From JAMZMI01 sp964353015 (GTDB lineage: Bacteria; Bacteroidota; Bacteroidia; Cytophagales; Cyclobacteriaceae): DNA of 64,000 nucleotides. This document shows, in pieces, positions 36,701 through 42,599 of this stretch. The stretch is taken from NCBI GenBank assembly GCA_964353015.1, contig CAYGUA010000030.1, forward strand, positions 1-64,000, given 5' to 3'. The notes beneath the pieces are model-generated. The model saw nothing but the letters and a program-made list of their open reading frames with translations. It was not told the DNA's origin and ran no database searches. Position 1 is the first letter of the stretch. The number at the start of each line of letters is the position of its first letter. Made by a program: the position numbers and the translations under genes.

Positions 36701-36843
36701 GACGCCAACTGACTTTAAGGCTCAAACAGATTTCAGAACATCAATACGAGATGGATTTGGAGAACTGTGCCAATGGTCTTTATACTTTGCTACTGGATGG
36801 GAAAAGGTCAAATAAGATTTTCCGAATCCTTGTGAGAAAATAA
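33751..36843 (+). CDS. Multidomain secreted protein: putative hydrolase domain, Ig-like domains, LamG, T9SS sorting domain
   Basis: 1030 residues with signal peptide (ICFLLILSSPLHSQ). Residues ~22-515 are paralogous to the lipoprotein at 26241 (NDWWYETMPNIFFY; GTNYDVEKMLNW; DYAFIMNGFQLAAAVVPLIKYD; AKWVLNVSNASRLFY; TNVDGILKLDANVTDF; PTYVIYNPF). Then two Ig/PKD-like domains (~525-620 and ~640-730), a LamG_3 sandwich (~738-920; YLPLDSDSHDQSGNGF, IWYHVTATYSG, GKIDEVKIFDQAIG) and a type-A T9SS C-terminal domain (~945-1030; KLFPNPTSRYLYL, GLYTLLLDGKRSNKIFRILV). So it is exported by the type IX system to the surface or medium, probably attacking or binding the intact glycan while its paralogue works closer to the cell. 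Confidence 0.82.
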   Translation: MRIAAIICFLLILSSPLHSQQRQLTLTRVDQMPDFPAPYLMRDWKRVAEMYDTLIFSMPQEGTHFPLMSLGNAGVNYPEIKPIFLDSYVGSSSHGQQREGINIIPAIVGASLLGIDKKTQFATDWVEKAKDFYNLKNGELVYLNGPSDNSGNDWWYETMPNIFFYQLYDLYPNTPEFDVQFRTGADRWLEAVKTMGGSATPWTVPEMNYRAWDLKTMQPLVDGVKEPEAAGAIAWILYQAYKELGDKKYLTGAQWSMEFLNGLNANPSYELQLPYGVLAAAKMNAEIGTNYDVEKMLNWCFTKGDLRGWGSIVGNWGGSDVSGLIGEANDQGDDYAFIMNGFQLAAAVVPLIKYDKRFTAAIAKWVLNVSNASRLFYAGFVPSDHQSDYDWSVAQDPHSVIAYESIKESWQGKSLFSRGDSKDAGWASTNFGIYGSSHVGYLGAIVSQTNVDGILKLDANVTDFFGENDFPTYVIYNPFSTAKQVNLNVGNESKDIYDAISETILLQNVTGEIILNVPANEALLISYIPACAVLAPVDGKMLVDNHVLDFHYGYDFGQKLTIKSMNATANPIEKGVADTIYCSVDFIGSLTYQWSVDGQDQAVATDYLIWTPDQIGNAKIKVIVQAADQQLADSLVIEVVDLIPLNPIIDSVFTSNSWQEPNAEIWVKSKAHDPKELDISYSWQFESGQVMESNADSVKIKMPANLGVFTLVSTVENTFGKMAVEALDLLVLEEVADQEPLVYLPLDSDSHDQSGNGFETSMQGTSYVADARKLDSKALFFNASSDELNIDNNVSLNFRDAITVSCWIQITDFSEERFIISHGGWAQRWKLSVTTEKKIRWTINTKDGIKDLDNSFPIEKSIWYHVTATYSGVSMQLFIDGVLDSYVAHSGVINSSSSDVSIGKQLSGDVKYFWKGKIDEVKIFDQAIGPNQASELPTQWWEGSVLNANDEQVEIKLFPNPTSRYLYLHSSNALDKIELIDMTGRQLTLRLKQISEHQYEMDLENCANGLYTLLLDGKRSNKIFRILVRK

Positions 36844-37142
36844 GTTAATCAAAAGGATTTCAATTGCCCCATTAATTATACACCAAAAGTACACCAGTTA
36901 TTATCTGCGCTTCAAGTGGATATTAAGTCTATTCTCCACAGACAATTTCAATTTTCCGTCTTTTGAAAAAGCATGCTTTGATATTGGTTAAGAAAGAATA
37001 TTCCGTTATTTTGGAGTGATAAATTGGAACAACTCAGATAGTGAGTAGTGCACTATATATCCGTGTGCCAACGCTTATTAAGTGTTGGCACACGGGTATC
37101 TTATTGATTTTCAATTTTTTACGGAAAAATTAAAGTAAAATG
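36844..37142. other. Gene-free junction between PUL and cassette-like block 2
   Basis: No ORF. It holds the strong hairpin annotated at 37062-37096 and, just before it, the self-complementary AGTGCACT region (37048-37055) with TATA on the right. The reverse complement of 37038-37066 shares ATATAGTGCA and ACTCACT with the 49-bp site that follows, so it may be a decayed inverted relative of that site. Confidence 0.4.
37062..37096. repeat. Near-perfect 16-bp hairpin at the PUL/cassette boundary
   Basis: CCGTGTGCCAACGCTT (37062-37077) and AAGTGTTGGCACACGG (37081-37096) pair at 15 of 16 positions, the remaining one being a wobble, around a 3-nt loop. No immediate T-run follows, although T-rich sequence starts ~20 nt later, so a terminator is possible but not typical. 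It contains GCCAAC/GTTGGC, resembling attC core halves. Confidence 0.65.
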
Positions 37143-37191
37143 ATACAACCAGAATATAGTGCATAAAAGGCACTATACTCACTTGTTGTAT
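37143..37191 (+). repeat. attC-like recombination site, short type (left end of cassette-like block 2)
   Basis: 49 bp: R'' ATACAAC, 5-nt spacer, stem TATAGTGC (37155-37162), loop ATAAAAG, stem GCACTATA (37170-37177), 7-nt spacer, R' GTTGTAT (37185-37191). R'' and R' are perfect complements. Every component length equals that of the site at 10351-10399. The following cassette starts GTTGTATGCC (37185-37194) and ends GGCATACAAC (38052-38061), a perfect 10-nt complement. Confidence 0.72.
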
Positions 37192-37200
37192 GCCATTATC

Positions 37201-38049
37201 ATGAGAGCCACTTTTACCATATTAACAATACTTATCGCATTACAGGCGAACTCCCAGAACTACATTCGAACTATTGAGAGCTTTGACACTTGGGCTGGTC
37301 AACTTGAATATGATTATGTATTACTTTCTAGGTTTGACAAGTACTGTAAGGAAAATAATCTGCTAACAGATATAATTGGATATATCAATGCTCAAGGAGA
37401 TAATTCTTGGTACTATACTAAAGCAGTTGATATCAATAATGATGGCCTTCGAGATATCTTTTACAGCGGACCAACTGGCGGAGAACCCAGCATTGTCTAT
37501 ATATTCCTGCAAACTAAAACTGGCTTTGAACAGGTTTTTAACGTGATGCAATCAATTGATAAGGTGGAATGGGAAGATGAAAAAATCGCCAGAGTATTCA
37601 CGTCTGATTGGGGGTGCTGTGCCGAATTTCACTTAACACATTCCATTTTTGACGTCAGATTTGACGAACTGAACAAGCCAATATTTAACAAGGTGTATCA
37701 GACTATTGAGGTTAGTGATCATTTTGTGAAACCAATGAACTATTTCACCAATTCAATAGAATTTGAAGTTGATAACGATGGATATAAGTTGAGACTAGCA
37801 CCTGTAATTGATGACACAACTTTCTATGATTGGGTTGACATTACTGGTAACTCCATCGCAACACTTAAAAAAGGAACGAAAGGAATTGCCTATGCCTCAA
37901 AAACTGATGAAACAGATCGTGTTTGGTGGTATGTATCGATTGAGTTTGACGAGAACGTTCAGAACTGTGTTTTGTTTGCTCCAGACGACTTTCCAACACA
38001 GGTTGTAGGCTGGATATCAAGTCGTTACGTAACAAAAATCGAAAACTAA
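37201..38049 (+). CDS. Secreted hypothetical protein in an attC-bounded cassette
   Basis: 282 residues from ATG 37201 (the upstream in-frame start at 37159 lies inside the attC-like site). Signal peptide MRATFTILTILIALQANSQ. Contains a calcium-loop-like motif VDINNDGLRDIFYSGPTGG, like that of the cassette protein at 15355, and a C-terminal SH3-like tail (GNSIATLKKGTKGIAYASKTDETDRVWWYVSIEF...GWISSRYV). A cell-surface or periplasmic role is likely; no exact family. The stop is 5 nt before R'' of the next site. Confidence 0.68.
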   Translation: MRATFTILTILIALQANSQNYIRTIESFDTWAGQLEYDYVLLSRFDKYCKENNLLTDIIGYINAQGDNSWYYTKAVDINNDGLRDIFYSGPTGGEPSIVYIFLQTKTGFEQVFNVMQSIDKVEWEDEKIARVFTSDWGCCAEFHLTHSIFDVRFDELNKPIFNKVYQTIEVSDHFVKPMNYFTNSIEFEVDNDGYKLRLAPVIDDTTFYDWVDITGNSIATLKKGTKGIAYASKTDETDRVWWYVSIEFDENVQNCVLFAPDDFPTQVVGWISSRYVTKIEN

Positions 38050-38054
38050 ACGGC

Positions 38055-38172
38055 ATACAACAGGCGCTAAAAAATCCATAGGCTTATGAGCTACTTGCCA
38101 AGATCATTAGAATCAGAAACTTTTTCGATATTTACAGATGTCAAGCCTACGGATTTTAGCTTGACGTTGGAG
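38055..38172 (+). repeat. attC-like recombination site D (118 bp)
   Basis: R'' ATACAAC (38055-38061), left stem GCTAAAAAATCCATAGGCTT pairing imperfectly with AAGCCTACGGATTTTAGC, then TTGAC and R' GTTGGAG (38166-38172). The loop shares TATGAGCTACTTGC with site B. The cassette beginning at this R' (GTTGGAGGTAAT) is matched in complement by ACTACCGCCAAC at 39432-39443, 10 of 12. Confidence 0.72.
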
Positions 38173-38190
38173 GTAATTAAAATAGGCAAT

Positions 38191-38640
38191 ATGAAATTTC
38201 AAAAGATAACACCATATCTGTGGTTCGAAAACCAAGCTAAAGAAGCTGCTGAATTCTATTGCTCAATATTTGACAACTCTGAAATCACTTCAGACGGAGG
38301 AATGATTGTAGATTTCACCTTAAATGGAACAAATTTTATTGCCCTTAATGGTGGCCCTCAATTCAAGTTTAATGAAGCTATATCCTTTTATGTGCTTTGT
38401 GACAATCAAGATGAAATTGACAGATTGTGGAGCAAACTAACTTCAGACGGTGGTAACGAAGGAAGATGTAGTTGGTGTAAAGACAAATTTGGGTTATCAT
38501 GGCAGATTGTTCCGAAAAGATTTATTGAGATGATGAAAACAGGAACTCCCGAACAAAATCAAAGGGTTATGGGAGCAATGATGAACATGAGTAAGATGAT
38601 AATTGAAGACTTTGAAAAAGCATTTAGCAATGAAGAGTGA
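38191..38640 (+). CDS. PhnB-like VOC-superfamily protein
   Basis: 149 residues from ATG 38191 (the longer frame from 38086 runs through the attC-like site and is rejected). Typical of the PhnB/3-demethylubiquinone-methyltransferase-domain group: ITPYLWFENQAKEAAEFYCSIFDNSEI, FTLNGTNFIALNGGPQFKFNEAISFYV, DEIDRLWSKLTSDGG, WCKDKFGLSWQIVP and the helical C-terminus MGAMMNMSKMIIEDFEKAF. Members often reside in mobile or integron cassettes; biochemical role usually unknown. Overlaps the SRPBCC gene by 11 nt, giving a three-gene cassette. Confidence 0.88.
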   Translation: MKFQKITPYLWFENQAKEAAEFYCSIFDNSEITSDGGMIVDFTLNGTNFIALNGGPQFKFNEAISFYVLCDNQDEIDRLWSKLTSDGGNEGRCSWCKDKFGLSWQIVPKRFIEMMKTGTPEQNQRVMGAMMNMSKMIIEDFEKAFSNEE

Positions 38641-39046
38641 TTCTATAAAGATTACAATCCAAATCGATGCTTCTATTGAGAAGGTTTGGGACAATTATAC
38701 CAAGCCAGAACATATTATGGAGTGGAATTATGCAACAGATGAGTGGCATTGTCCTAGCGCTTCGTGTGACCTTAGACCGAAAGGTGAATTTTCTTTTCGA
38801 ATGGCTTCTAAGGATGGAAAACATGAATTTGATCTTAAAGGGACCTACATTGATATCCTTGATCAGGAATACATTTCTTATGCCCTAGAGGATGGTCGTA
38901 AGGTGTACGTGAATTTTGAGGACACCGCAAATGGAATTTCAATTGAACAAACCTTTGAACCTGAATCGTCCAATTCGCATGAAGTGCAACGCCATGGTTG
39001 GCAAGCTATTTTGGAGAACTTTAAAAAGTACGTGGAGATAAATTAA
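38630..39046 (+). CDS. SRPBCC-family (AHSA1/START-like) protein
   Basis: 138 residues from ATG 38630; the in-frame start at 38603 would overlap the previous gene by 38 nt instead of 11. The pattern IKITIQIDASIEKVWDNYTKPEHIMEWNYATDEWHCPSASCDLRPKGEFSFRM is diagnostic of the AHSA1-like SRPBCC group, ending in HGWQAILENFKKYVEIN. These proteins bind small hydrophobic ligands; the native ligand is unknown. Middle gene of a three-gene cassette with VOC and DUF1801 proteins, a combination common in Bacteroidota accessory DNA. Confidence 0.9.
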   Translation: MKSDSIKITIQIDASIEKVWDNYTKPEHIMEWNYATDEWHCPSASCDLRPKGEFSFRMASKDGKHEFDLKGTYIDILDQEYISYALEDGRKVYVNFEDTANGISIEQTFEPESSNSHEVQRHGWQAILENFKKYVEIN

Positions 39047-39057
39047 ATGAGTTCAAG

Positions 39058-39429
39058 ATGAGTGAAGCTATTCAATACAATTCTGTCGAAGAATACTTTG
39101 ATGGTCAAACCGAACAAACAAAAAAGGCTCTTTTGGTACTAAAGGAATGCATTTTAGAAGTAGAGCCAAATGCAACTGAATTATTGAATTACAACATTCC
39201 AGCGTATGCTTTGATTGAAAATGGGAAGCGAGAACAACAGATAATGATTGCAGGATATAAGAAACACGTTGGACTTTATCCACACCCAACTACGATGGAG
39301 AAGTTTGAACTCGAATTGAAAGATTACAAACGTGGCAAAGGCTCGGTTCAGTTTCCGTTGAACAAACCTTTACCAAAAGAACTGATAATTCAAATGATTA
39401 CCTATAGATCAAAATTTCTAAAAGAATAA
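39058..39429 (+). CDS. DUF1801 (YdhG-like) domain protein
   Basis: 123 residues: SVEEYFDGQTEQTKKALLVLKECILEVEPNATELLNYNIPAYAL, then IMIAGYKKHVGLYPHPTTMEKFELELKDYKRGKGSVQFPLNKPLPKELI. This matches the DUF1801/YdhG-type iron-chaperone-like fold. Function in bacteria unknown. It lies 11 nt after the SRPBCC gene and its stop is 7 nt before the R'' of the next attC-like site. Confidence 0.9.
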   Translation: MSEAIQYNSVEEYFDGQTEQTKKALLVLKECILEVEPNATELLNYNIPAYALIENGKREQQIMIAGYKKHVGLYPHPTTMEKFELELKDYKRGKGSVQFPLNKPLPKELIIQMITYRSKFLKE

Positions 39430-39436
39430 AAACTAC

Positions 39437-39503
39437 CGCCAACATGGTATATAGTGCATGGCTTCCTAACGTCAGCCACGACACCATATACTAAACGTTA
39501 GAA
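39437..39503 (+). repeat. attC-like recombination site, compact type (67 bp)
   Basis: R'' CGCCAAC (39437-39443) and R' GTTAGAA (39497-39503) flank a stem in which TATATAGTG-CATGGCT (left) pairs with AGCCACGACACCATATA (right) apart from A.C/G.T-type differences and one extrahelical base, a hallmark of attC sites, with loop TCCTAACGTC. The following cassette starts GTTAGAAAAC (39497-39506) and ends GTTTTCTAAC (41665-41674), perfect over 10 nt. Confidence 0.78.
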
Positions 39504-39513
39504 AACATGTAGG

Positions 39514-41673
39514 ATGAGGCTAAGATCGAAAAATACAACTCTTATTCAATATATTTTAGTTTCCCATGGATCGCCACTGATCTCACCGAACCTCCCCCCA
39601 GATTCGCTTAACAACCACGTAATTAATTTCATCAAAGTTTGTCCTTCTGATCTTCTACAATTAAATGATTCAATACCTTTTTTCGAATCGTGTTTAAGAG
39701 AATTGTGGTACACGCCATACGATTTCCAAATATTTAATGTAAACGATTACAAAATAGTAGAGGAGTTGATTAAAGAAAGCCCACAACTCCAATTGATTTT
39801 TCTGGACGGCCAGTCTATAAAACATCTGGAATTACACAAACTATTGAAAGGCCGAGAGGCAAGATATTTTCACTTCTATAATCAAAAGAGCGAAGACTTT
39901 GAACTAATCAATGTATTCAATCCAACTCATTTTATTTCTACTGTTGTCCAAGAGCAAGAACAGATACTTAAGTTTTTAGAAATTGAAAACATTCAGTTAA
40001 ATCCAAGTGTACAGATAGAATATAAGAATTTCAACGAGCGTCATTACTTTGTTCCTACAAGGACTAATTTCTCCACAATCAATAAAATCATTGGAAATTT
40101 TGGTAGTAGTTCACATGAACTTTCTGAAAAGGAGATCCTTCAAAAAAGCCAGGGAGAATCCAAAAAGGCACATTCAGAGCCCAACGCATTTACCCGTCAA
40201 AACCTTTTAATTGATCAGGTAAAAAAAATTGATTTCTATCGAAGAGTATCATACGTAGAAGGAATTATAAAACCTGGTGGTGCTATAGATCCTATTCTTT
40301 CTTCGCTTATTCTAATCCTTCCGTTCAGTAACCCTGATCTATCTGAAATTTTCGTGGACAAGGAAATCACAAACCTGATGCAGGTTGAGCAGAGTAAGAA
40401 CTATGTGAATTCAGTTAGTACAGCGGTAGACGAACAAATGTTCTTATCGAGTGTGAAAATCGTTGCGAATCGAACAGCATATTTAGACAAAGTGGCATTC
40501 TTACACTCATCATTCGATTTTGGTCCAGTCATCAGACTTCCTGCAAAAGGCAAGTCAGTATACAGAAATCTATCATTCTTCAGAACACAAGCCTTTGTTA
40601 CAAATGCTCAGCCAAAAGCAAGGAAAAAACTAAAAAAAAGCATTCTCAATTTCGGCAAGCTTTACTCTGAATCTACTCTAAGTCCCAAATTAGATGAGTT
40701 AATAAAGAAAAGAAACGGTCAAATCGTAGCTATTTCAGATATCCCTGTTGAGTGGCTTTTAGTTGATGGTATACCACTTGGATTTTCTCATGATGTGTGC
40801 CGTCTTCCAGAAACATCACTTCATGGATTGATGAGTCTATTTATGCATAGCAAAACTTTCGAATATTTTATCCCAAATGACATTTTGAATAAAACATTAG
40901 TCATACTCGGAGCTGATGATAAAGCATTTTTACCTCTTCAGGAAATGGCAATCGATTTATCTAAAGAATTGGGATTTAATGTTGTTAGATGCAGAGATAA
41001 TTCCGCAGTTAAAAATGCAATTAATAAATATCGCCCTGATTTCCTCATTTTTGATTGTCATGGTGGTTATGACAATAAATCAAAAACCACACACCTACAC
41101 ATTGGTAACGATATTCTTGATGGTCATACTATCATTAAGGATGGGATTTCTGCTCCTTTGGTTTTTCTGTCAGCATGTGGTACTGCGCCAACCTATGGAA
41201 CAATTAACACAGTCGCAAACGCATTCTTCGAGGCAGGTGCGCTTAGCGTTACAACAACTTATATTCCAATAATGATCAACACTGCTTCAACTCTGTACTT
41301 AAGAATCCTTAATAATTTGAGTTATGCAGCTACAAAACCTATCCATAAAAACTGGCTTAATTTTATTAGCCATATGATTCGTAGTTCATCCATTTCTGAA
41401 GCTCACGCAACAGCCTTGTTACAAGGTAAAGGAGATAAATCACAAATGTTTTTCGATGCTAATGTGAATGCTCTCAATGATTCTCTCGTGTTCGAAAAAA
41501 GACGTGATCTATACAAAGAACTTGATTCAAGAATAAACTCCTTAACTAATGAGAACAAGAAGTACTTTGATGAAGTAGTTCCAGAATACCTTGCTTACAG
41601 TAATCTTGGAAGAAGTGATTTAATATACTTTGAAAGTTGGAAAGAATCATTTCAAAAAAACAACGTTTTCTAA
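39514..41673 (+). CDS. CHAT-domain caspase-like protease in an attC-bounded cassette
   Basis: 719 residues, no signal peptide. The C-terminal half is a CHAT domain: NKTLVILGADDKAFLPLQEM, then FLIFDCHGGYDNK with catalytic His516, then PLVFLSACGTAPTYGT with catalytic Cys555, and VANAFFEAGALSVTTTYIPI. The first ~430 residues match no domain I recognise (YILVSHGSPLIS; RPEARYFHFYNQ-type GREARYFHFYNQKSEDFEL). CHAT proteases work in bacterial immunity and programmed death, cleaving partner proteins on sensing a trigger. As sole gene of a cassette, it would have to act on a host or invader protein, or its N-terminal half must supply the sensor or effector. Stop codon lies within the R'' core. Confidence 0.85.
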   Translation: MRLRSKNTTLIQYILVSHGSPLISPNLPPDSLNNHVINFIKVCPSDLLQLNDSIPFFESCLRELWYTPYDFQIFNVNDYKIVEELIKESPQLQLIFLDGQSIKHLELHKLLKGREARYFHFYNQKSEDFELINVFNPTHFISTVVQEQEQILKFLEIENIQLNPSVQIEYKNFNERHYFVPTRTNFSTINKIIGNFGSSSHELSEKEILQKSQGESKKAHSEPNAFTRQNLLIDQVKKIDFYRRVSYVEGIIKPGGAIDPILSSLILILPFSNPDLSEIFVDKEITNLMQVEQSKNYVNSVSTAVDEQMFLSSVKIVANRTAYLDKVAFLHSSFDFGPVIRLPAKGKSVYRNLSFFRTQAFVTNAQPKARKKLKKSILNFGKLYSESTLSPKLDELIKKRNGQIVAISDIPVEWLLVDGIPLGFSHDVCRLPETSLHGLMSLFMHSKTFEYFIPNDILNKTLVILGADDKAFLPLQEMAIDLSKELGFNVVRCRDNSAVKNAINKYRPDFLIFDCHGGYDNKSKTTHLHIGNDILDGHTIIKDGISAPLVFLSACGTAPTYGTINTVANAFFEAGALSVTTTYIPIMINTASTLYLRILNNLSYAATKPIHKNWLNFISHMIRSSSISEAHATALLQGKGDKSQMFFDANVNALNDSLVFEKRRDLYKELDSRINSLTNENKKYFDEVVPEYLAYSNLGRSDLIYFESWKESFQKNNVF

Positions 41674-41783
41674 CAGACACTATCATCCATAAGCTAATTG
41701 AGCCATTTGCAAAGGCTGATGGAACTAGATACTTTTATTGTAAAAAATAAGTCCAGCTTACGGATGATAGTTGGACGTAAGCA
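41668..41783 (+). repeat. attC-like recombination site C (116 bp)
   Basis: R'' TTCTAAC (41668-41674), spacer AGAC, stem ACTATCATCCATAAGCT (41679-41695) pairing with AGCTTACGGATGATAGT at all but one position, then TGGAC and R'-like GTAAGCA (41777-41783; expected GTTRRRY, so the second T is changed). Nearly identical to site A in stem and in the loop (GAGCCATTTGCAAAGGC). Confidence 0.75.
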
Positions 41784-41803
41784 ATAACTACAAACCGCAA
41801 ATC

Positions 41804-42205
41804 TTGAAACTAACTCCATATATCAGATTCGTAATTGGTGGACTCTATGCCATTAACTTTCTAGTAACCGAGCTAACTACTACTACTTATGTGGGAACAA
41901 TGGACACGATGTTTTGGATCTCGGAAGTATTTGCTGGAATGGTTGCAAACGTTTACTTAGCTTATTGAATAAAACAAGGAATGAAGGAACTGAAGAACGA
42001 CAATATTGAACTCCCATATCCAAGAATTCTTGCCATTCTCATTGAGGCGTTTAACGTAGTTACTTTCATATTTATCCTAACTCAACTTGAAGAATTACAA
42101 ATTATTTCACTAATACCTAACCTCATAATTGTAACAGGAATGGCATACTTACTAACTCAAAACTTAAAAAAATATTGGTGGGCAAAAGCTGATGATATCT
42201 GTTAA
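41804..42205 (+). pseudogene. Small membrane protein gene split by an in-frame TGA
   Basis: From a TTG at 41804, KLTPYIRFVIGGLYAINFLVTEL...GMVANVYLAY runs to TGA at 41966-41968; the same frame continues IKQGMKELKNDNIELPYPRILAILIEAFNVVTFIFILTQL... to TAA at 42203. Joined, they give ~133 residues with about four membrane helices, a coherent small membrane protein; TGG (Trp) would need one base change. The second half could start on its own at ATG 41981. Either a nonsense-mutated cassette gene or two tiny proteins. No family recognised. Confidence 0.5.
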
Positions 42206-42218
42206 TGATCCGAATGAC

Positions 42219-42253
42219 AAAGTTGCACTAAAGTGAAACTTTAAGTACCTTTG
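42219..42253 (+). promoter_or_regulatory. Promoter with overlapping palindromic operator for the HigBA pair
   Basis: AAAGTTGCACT (42219-42229) and AGTGAAACTTT (42232-42242) form an inverted repeat with 10 of 11 pairs. It covers TTG (42223-42225), which lies 20 nt before TACCTTTG (42246-42253), a full TAnnTTTG match. The toxin GTG at 42258 is so close that its message may be nearly leaderless. The layout fits autorepression by the HTH antitoxin. Confidence 0.55.
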
Positions 42254-42257
42254 ATAC

Positions 42258-42599
42258 GTGAGTAAAAAAGTAAGAACCGTCATTTTCTTTAAGGATTATT
42301 TTGAATCCTTTTTTGTAAAGCAAAATGAAAAGGTTCAAAAGAAGATTATTTGGACTATTAACTTGATTGAAGATATTCAAAATGTTCCTGAGACATATCT
42401 TAAGCACATTAAAGGGACTGATGGGCTCTATGAGGTAAGAGTTCAAGTTGGGAGTAACATTTTTCGAATATTTTGCTTCTTTGATCAAGGTCAACTGGTC
42501 GTTCTAATGAACGGATTTCAAAAGAAAACACAAAAAACACCGAAAACCGAGATTGATAAGGCGCTGAAAATTAAGATAGAATATGAGCAAAAAACCTAA
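42258..42599 (+). CDS. higB: HigB/RelE-superfamily (Gp49-like) toxin
   Basis: 113 residues from GTG 42258. IIWTINLIEDIQNVPETYLKHIKGTDGLYEVRVQVGSNIFRIFCFFDQGQLVVLMNGFQKKTQKTPKTEIDKA is a textbook Gp49/HigB toxin: the YEVRV..NIFRIFCFF core and the K-K-T-x-K-T-P near the end. These are ribosome-dependent mRNA interferases. Toxin-first order and 17-nt overlap with the HTH antitoxin are typical of HigBA. It lies next to cassette-like block 2 but no attC-like site is evident after it, so its cassette status is uncertain. Confidence 0.9.
   Translation: MSKKVRTVIFFKDYFESFFVKQNEKVQKKIIWTINLIEDIQNVPETYLKHIKGTDGLYEVRVQVGSNIFRIFCFFDQGQLVVLMNGFQKKTQKTPKTEIDKALKIKIEYEQKT

Noticed and set aside
37159..37200. 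Longer N-terminus for the secreted cassette protein (MHKRHYTHLLYAI...)
   Set aside because: It lies within the stem of the 49-bp attC-like site; the ATG at 37201 gives a normal signal peptide.
38086..38190. Longer N-terminus for the PhnB-like protein
   Set aside because: It translates the attC-like site D; the VOC domain begins at MKFQKITPYL from 38191.
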